The notes under the pieces were generated by a model. That model made no database searches, had not been told where the DNA came from, and worked only from the letters and a program-made list of their open reading frames with translations. A DNA stretch of 64,000 nucleotides from Tyto alba. Lineage: Eukaryota > Chordata > Aves > Strigiformes > Tytonidae. Both the position numbers and the translations under genes were made by a program. The stretch is from assembly GCF_018691265.1 (NCBI RefSeq), contig NW_024881296.1, forward strand, positions 15,903,427-15,967,426, in the 5' to 3' direction. Position 1 is the stretch's first letter. Each line of letters begins with the position of its first letter. Below are positions 57,966 to 64,000 of this stretch, piece after piece.

Positions 57966-60720
57966 TTCGGCCCCACCTATCCTATATATAGATTATTGTA
58001 TCATATGCTCCCCTTTATTGCTATGCAACTGGGTGTTAGAGCAAAAACACAATTAAACACTGGGCTTGGGCCCCACTGAAACAGATGTCGAGAATGTTTT
58101 TCTCCATTGCACTTGTCTAAAAGGTGGCCATGCTCTGTAATCAATGCTCAACCTGATTTTTCTAAAAAGGTTTTTGACCCTGACTGATTAGGAAGGTAAC
58201 TTGTTGAAATTTGCTCTTTGAAAAATCTTAAGTAATTTGATTACAGCAGGAGTTGATTAAGCCTTCTTGTATCAAAGCCAAATATTGCCTCAAGCTGAGG
58301 AAGAGACCCCTAAACATGGATGTTTCATAGCCACTTGTAACCTTGCTTGAGAAAAGGCTCCAGTTCTTGCCAGGGAAGCCTGGCCTCCGTGCTCCTACTG
58401 CCATCACCTAGGTGTCAACTATCCTTAAGGAGTGCTCAAAGGCTTTTATCAAGGTTTGGGATGATGGCACTGCTTTTATACCTGATCTAATCCTCACTTA
58501 TAGTTCCTCAAATTGGTGGTCAAGATCCCAATCCCACATATGTTACCTCTATATGCATGAAATTATTCTGTATGACAGCATCTTGAAGGTGCTGAGAGAC
58601 AGTCGTTTATTTCTGATGTGCCCTAAGGCAACATCCTAGCTATAGAAAATCAACAGGAATTTGCCATTGACTTTGCTCAGGCCATTTTTTTTTTTGCCTT
58701 AGGGGTCTCGATCATGCTGATGACAAATCAGGGGAAAATTTGCTCTAGGTTGGAGACATGTTTTCCACAGCATCTCTCTCTCGCCTTATTATCGCCAGTG
58801 AGTAAAATAGAGATATAAATTCACTCACTGAAGGGTTCTTCTTTCTCATGTTTTATGCTTTTGATCCATACAAGTACCCACATAAATTAGTTTCCAGCTA
58901 TTGGTTTAGCTCAGCTTCTTCAGAAACACAGGGGGGACTGCCACCACAAAAGCCTATGAGGAAGCAGGGCCTGATGGGGCCATACTGCTTTTGTGTTGAT
59001 ATATTTTCCCCTCTATAATTTTTATACATATGCCTATTTTAATTGTATGTACACAAATACAAAATTTGTCTGTTTGGGACTTTACGTTACTTTCATTACA
59101 AAACTGCGTAAAAAAGACAGCAAATCAATTTCATAGTCAGTGCTCACGCAGCAGGAGACAATTCATACTGACATCTGATACCTGCTGGCTGCTGCTTCCA
59201 ATTATGCCAGATGCCGGAGAGTGGGGCTGTCGAAATAACAGTGTCGATGGTGCAATCAAACTAGTTAAGATTCTGGAAGTGTGTTGTGCTTGGTTCAGTG
59301 CGTCGTCAAATTCCCACCATAAGCAAAATAGTGACACCTACTCCTTTTTTGTTAACTTCTTAACTGGCAAAGAGATACACATTAATTCAATGTAAAGTTG
59401 CATCTTTGGATATATAGCTGAATCTGCCCTGAGGCTAAATATCAAAAGATTGGAAGGCATGTGAATGAGAAGTGAAATAAACATGATAAGGATTTATAAT
59501 AATACATCCTTACTAGATCCTACTACAAGGCTTCATTACAGCCCTCAAGGCAAAACCATGTGTACTGCCTGCCCAGTGTCTTGCAGTGCGCTAGGGAACG
59601 CTGCTGTCATCAGATCAAATTTGGTGCCTTCCAGTAATTGGCTCACAGCTTGTTGAGCAGTAGTAGGAGAATAATAGGACAGGGTGTTGCTGAGACATAA
59701 CTGACCAGCAGAGCCAGAGAGGGCTACTCTTTGTGCAAGACAGAAAGCAGAGAACAAATTTGGCTGGAGACACAGAATAGCACAGCCATGTAAGTCTGCT
59801 CTCTTCTTCTCTCCCTGAAGGTTAAAAGAAAAGCAGAAGACCATGGGGCTGGCAAAGCACGTCCTCCTTCACACTGACTGCCAACTCCCCAAAAAGCCAA
59901 CCAACTAAAAAAACTGCACATACACACACATAAGGAAAACATTGTCCCCACCCTTTCCAATGTCTGTAGCATTCCCTGATCTTCCATTAAAAGATCTGGA
60001 GGAGATGTAGTCTTTCCTTCCTTTCTTCCTTCCAGCAGGCATCAAGCTAATGTATCACACAGCAAGGGGCCTGTGAGGACAAACTTGCCAGCCTCTCCTA
60101 TGCAAGGTAGGTCATAAATCACATGGTCCAAAAAGATGAGAATGGAAGCTCAGGACATCAGTTTAGCACAGTCCACAAAAAGACTCCACCAACAGCTCCA
60201 GTTGGCCTTACCATGTAAATTAGCACAGACAGAAGCTCCCCCCAGCAGATGCTTCACAGAAAATTATGAACAGCACATCTCTAGGATTGATAATGTTCCC
60301 TGAGAAGTACAGAGGATGCTGCTGAGACATGGGCAGTGTGACACCCCAGGCTGACCTGTACCATGCTGCAATGAAGCTGTAGCAACTTTCTGCATACGAC
60401 CACTCCAGTTGAATGATACCATCACTGTGCACATGCAAATAATCAAACTCATGGTAACAGGAGGCTTCCAGCATCCAGAAGAGACTGAAATGTCTGTTTT
60501 GAAATACCTTCGTTTTGCAAGGAGGCATCACTCAATGTACATGATCTCCACAGTCAGTGCACAGTTACCTTTCCCATTCACAGACCAGGAAAGCAACTGC
60601 ACATCTGCAGTGGCAGCACCTACGAACAGTAGCAAAAAGGCCATCATTGAAACACTGTATAAAAAAACGCAATTGTGATTGCTAGCCATAGTACCAGAAG
60701 CATTCTGACCTGAATTGGAC
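57966..60720. other. Unique non-coding sequence
   Basis: No gene was recognised. A CTTC-type pyrimidine run lies at about 60010-60035 and an octamer word at 60433-60440 (ATGCAAAT followed by AATCA). Frames of up to 121 codons (59030-59395) lack domains. Confidence 0.45.
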
Positions 60721-61620
60721 AAAATCTGCTAGATTTATAAGTAGATGGTCACATTACAGCTGTTAATATATTTACAGTAATCATAAATGCCAACTGATGC
60801 TTTAAAATGCTTTCATCAAAGATTTCTAAATCTACTACATCTGTGTTAATCCTCAATTAATATGTTTTTAATATTCAATGGGGCTTTTATTAGCAGAACA
60901 AATAACTGTCATATTAAATCTAAATTAAATGCATAGTTGGGACTCTAATTTAAAATGTTACTCTTAAATCTTTCAGACAACAAGACCTATGGCTAAATTA
61001 ATCTCAAGTACTACGTGTCATTGGCAATAATTTTATAATGCACCAATGCCTCAGTCTTAATTACACACCAGGGTACTTTAACTCAAAAATGGGAGAAGTT
61101 CAACAAAACTTCAGCCTCTTCACCCAGGCATCTCTGTCTCCTTCAGAGAAAAATTCAAACACAAAGGAGAATGCATTGAATCTTCAAATTATATCCAGTT
61201 CTGCTCATTGACTTGGATGGGATAGTGTGCCAAAACTATTTAATTAATTGTGGATGTTAACCACTGTATTAATGACACAAGGTAGAATCCATATGTCACT
61301 GGCAGAATGTAACATATACATTCTGTGAACAATTTGTATGATGAGATAAAGAACAATGTATTCAGTTTAAATACCTTGACTGAAAAAAAACCTCAAGCAT
61401 GGTTCAGTTAATTACTCAACTAATTACTCTTGTTCCAATAACAGACATTGACTTGCTCCACATTACTATATATTCGAATTTTAGACTTACTGCTGCTAAT
61501 AGAATTAGTACTTAGCTTAGATCCAATATAAACAGAATTAATGCACATCCAGGAGACAGCATTTAGCAATACTGTATTTTTGTAGCACTAGTCAGTTGTC
61601 TGTCTTTTTTCTTCTAAATT
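60721..61620. promoter_or_regulatory. Candidate conserved non-coding block, homeodomain-rich
   Basis: Nine hundred AT-rich bases carry TTAATT, TAATTA, ATTAAT and AACAAATAACTG words throughout. They include TTTAATTAATTG near 61250 and two copies of TAATTACTC 12 bases apart (61409 and 61421). There is no simple repeat and no frame of note. This is the longest enhancer-like block of the window. Conservation cannot be seen here. Confidence 0.35.
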
Positions 61621-62117
61621 ATCTATCACACCTCCTTCAAAATCACAAATTATTTTTTCAGGATATTTCCAATCCAAGTGTAAGTTAGTCAAAAATAGTT
61701 GGGAGTGGGGAGAAGAGGAGGCAATTTCTTCCATGGAAAACATACATTAAAAACTTTTGCAAGAGACACTCTAAAATGAAGACAGATGTTGGCTTATTTC
61801 CTAACTCAGAAACCTATTTACATTTTTTAAAAGTTTTCATTTCTAAAACTCACAGATATCAGAGGAAACAAAATCTAAATTTCCACTGTGTTCAGAAACT
61901 CCACATACAAAAAAAGAAATCATTTTTATATGAAAAACAATTTCTAACCAGATCCCAGTTATGTCAGAGACATTAATTTTCTAGTAAAAATTTCTGACCA
62001 TTTTTAACAGACATTAAAAGTGTTAAGGGATTTTTACAACATGTTTATATCTGGTCCTTACACTGCATCAACTTTCTTGCCTAGCATCTAGACACTAGAG
62101 TTCATGTTTTGTAAAAG
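61621..62117. other. Unique AT-rich non-coding sequence
   Basis: A short chance frame (61776-61976). Nothing else was recognised. Confidence 0.5.
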
Positions 62118-62144
62118 AAAAAAAAAAAAAAGAAAAAAAAAAAA
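62118..62144. repeat. Poly(A) tract with one G
   Basis: About 26 A broken by a single G, read directly. Confidence 0.95.
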
Positions 62145-63020
62145 CAAGCCACAAAGAGACATAAGCATTTACTCTGACAAGATTATGTTATGTCTAAAAT
62201 TAAATTATAAAGAACAAGAGTAACTACCAATATGTGGATGTGTGGAAAAAAAGCACAAGGGCTGCAGTAATAAGATCACACAGCTAATTTCAGGCTCCAG
62301 TGCCTTACAGCTTCTGGGAGGCAGGACTTAGCATGCAGAGGGAGTGACCAGGGAAGAAATATCTAAGATTGGGCTGGAAATTTTTTAAGAACCATTTCTT
62401 TCAGTGTGTTTTGTCATTTATGCTCAGACTCTCCCAGAGTCACACTGTACAGGGAAGTGAAGACGAGGAAGAGGAAGCAAAAGATATCTTCAAAAATTTG
62501 CTACTTGTTGCATTTGGTTCCTGGGACAGTGTTCACTTCATGCTTCCTTTGGCACACTCAGGCATCCCTAGCTCTTAGGTACGTATTTTCAGACCTCTAA
62601 AACACCACTGAACCTTGATTAATTCTGATTAATTGTCCAAAGACTGAATCAATAATAAATGAGCTAATTACAACCAGTTGTCCCTGTGGGACTGTCACAA
62701 GGTTGATAAAGATCAGCCAGTTGCAGGAACAAGCCATCAGAGATCCTTATTCTTCCCTAAAGAACAATTTATGTTTACCCTAAACCTCAAATTACCGCTA
62801 ATGGATAACATGCTAAATGTACGCACCTTAGCCTCTACAAGAATTATAAAATATTTAGCTCCACAATATTGGCCAAAGGAACAGAGAACCACAGCAGAGT
62901 GGTGCTGCTGCCGCCCCTTTCTCTACCCTGTGAGACACATGGAATACATGAAATAGGATAGTAGAGGTGCTGGAACATCTTCAGACTGCTTTAATCCACA
63001 GAAGACAGTGTCTCCTTTTG
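62145..63020. other. Unique sequence with a homeodomain direct repeat
   Basis: Two copies of TGATTAATT start 10 bases apart at 62616 and 62626, one DNA turn. 'gatcacacagctaatttcag' at 62274 weakly recalls antisense MIR. No gene was recognised. Confidence 0.4.
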
Positions 63021-63040
63021 AAAAAAAAAAAAAGAAAAAA
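63021..63040. repeat. Poly(A) tract with one G
   Basis: A13-G-A6, read directly. Confidence 0.95.
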
Positions 63041-63571
63041 GTATGATAAATGTATAGGGAAAAAATAATTTTGAAATGTCATGTCCCAGTGTTCAGACAG
63101 GGGTATGATAGATGTATAGATTTTCATGTCTTGCACATTGTATTGCTAGTATAAATCATGACAGCAATGAATTAAGACATAAAGGGGAAAGAAGGAGAGA
63201 GAGAAAAACTTGGAAAAGAGAAGGTGGTCTCATGAGCCAGGGACAGTGAAATTCACTGCTGCAGGAACAAAATCACTGAAGAGAGCAAGAGCTTCTACCC
63301 ACTTGCAGCACAACAAAGCTTGGTCCATTGACTCTTTCCAACTTAAAGCAATTCCTAAAAGCTGAACTGCCATAATGTTTTCTGCCTCCAGGAAAAATTA
63401 GAAGCGTTACTATGAATGGCTTTCTGAGGTTTCTGATACATGTCAAGGTCACACATATGTATATGGCTGTTTGCAGTGAGGTATTGTTACTAACCGGCAT
63501 CTTGTCCTTTACAGAAATGTTCAAATGCTCCAGAGTTTTTAATGATGTGTTTTTCCTGTGCTTCTCCATAG
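63041..63571. other. Unique AT-rich non-coding sequence
   Basis: Nothing was recognised beyond short frames. The last 25 bases form a pyrimidine-rich acceptor-like stretch. Confidence 0.45.
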
Positions 63572-63915
63572 ATGAAAAAGGGGGAAGTAACATGAAAGAA
63601 CTCTTTCAGCAGCAAGAGCTCAGCACCAGCTCAGTGGTGGAGCAGGAGTGTTGCCTGGAGAATACCTGCAGAGCCCCTAACACGTCACTAGCCCTGGATG
63701 TGCACAGAAAGATTTGGAAACCTTTCCCTGCACATTTTCTGGACACAACTGTTCTCCTTCCAGCTCTTCCACATGAGGAGGTATCGTCTAGCGATAAGAG
63801 TTCGAGTTTGAAGGTTGTTCCAACTTTGTCACAAAACTGCTGTATGACATCAATCAAAGGAAAAACAGAAGAGTGCCATGCTTGGGCCTCAGGTTTCAGA
63901 ACTATTGTTATGTAA
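63572..63915 (+). other. Exon-like open segment, possible terminal exon
   Basis: It is preceded by a good acceptor ('ttcctgtgcttctccatag', AG at 63570-63571). The frame beginning with two bases then GAA AAA stays open to the TAA at 63913-63915. The part from the internal ATG at 63592 encodes 107 residues (MKELFQQQEL to SGFRTIVM). The whole frame from the ATG at 63412 is 167 codons. Cys, Ser and Thr are frequent and there is no domain or membrane segment. A minus-strand frame overlaps it. Coding status is doubtful. Sequence beyond the window would be needed to see a polyadenylation signal. Confidence 0.18.
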
Positions 63916-64000
63916 ATACCTCTACAATTTCAAAAATGTGCACACTCTCTGTATTCCCTTTTCATGATATATCCTAAATTTTAGGAATTCCTGTAAGAGT
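63916..64000. other. AT-rich end of window
   Basis: Nothing was recognised in the last 85 bases. Confidence 0.5.

Noticed and set aside
1..64000. Bacterial or phage features (operons, ribosome binding sites, CRISPR, toxin or defence genes)
   Set aside because: Low gene density, CpG islands, homopolymer tracts and vertebrate retroelement fossils indicate a vertebrate nuclear genome. No regularly spaced repeats or compact gene runs exist.
1..64000. tRNA, rRNA or snRNA genes
   Set aside because: No stretch with paired A and B box words or recognisable rRNA/snRNA text was seen on reading. A covariance-model scan was not possible here.

Overview
The window looks like a gene-poor stretch of a vertebrate nuclear genome, most likely a bird or another sauropsid. 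No open frame on either strand exceeds about 210 codons, none has protein domains I recognise, and the longer frames sit in GC-rich patches where stops are rare. There are no operon-like gene runs, rRNA, tRNA or CRISPR arrays. The recognisable interspersed repeats are amniote fossils. They are one long decayed CR1-type LINE (about 38.6-40.3 kb), several short MIR/L2-like pieces, one possible hAT/Charlie end and one possible avian ERVL-type LTR end. Nothing resembling mammalian L1, Alu or B1 was seen. No young CR1 3' end was noticed either, so the bird/sauropsid assignment is an inference.

Layout: most of the window is AT-rich unique sequence with many homopolymer runs. Five short GC- and CpG-rich patches stand out at about 5.2, 12.1, 24.9, 35.0 and 45.2 kb. 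Three of them carry a near-consensus splice donor at an edge (minus strand at 5171, plus strand at 12431 and 35130). They are the best candidates for promoters or first exons of long non-coding RNAs, or for orphan CpG islands. Between them lie AT-rich blocks dense in homeodomain (TAATTA), POU octamer (ATGCAAAT), PBX/MEIS-like and SOX-like words. The clearest are 6.1-7.3, 9.3-9.5, 12.9-13.2, 20.9-22.4, 36.8-37.1, 46.3-46.6, 60.7-61.6 and 62.6 kb. These resemble the conserved non-coding enhancers that fill deserts beside developmental regulators, but conservation cannot be seen from one sequence.

Low-complexity landmarks are a GGGAT pentamer array (11.47-11.57 kb) and a G13-T-G14 tract (55.66-55.69 kb), both able to form G-quadruplexes. 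Others are a C15-A14 junction (21.01-21.04 kb), a CA microsatellite (18.67-18.69 kb) and several long A or T runs.

I found no confident protein-coding gene. Three exon-like pieces (32387-32576, 57319-57413 and 63572 to about 63915) have splice-like borders and an open frame and are listed as weak candidates. The window can be read as regulatory or intronic sequence of a gene lying outside it. I cannot say which gene, and I see no evidence for a new defence, mobile or biosynthetic system.
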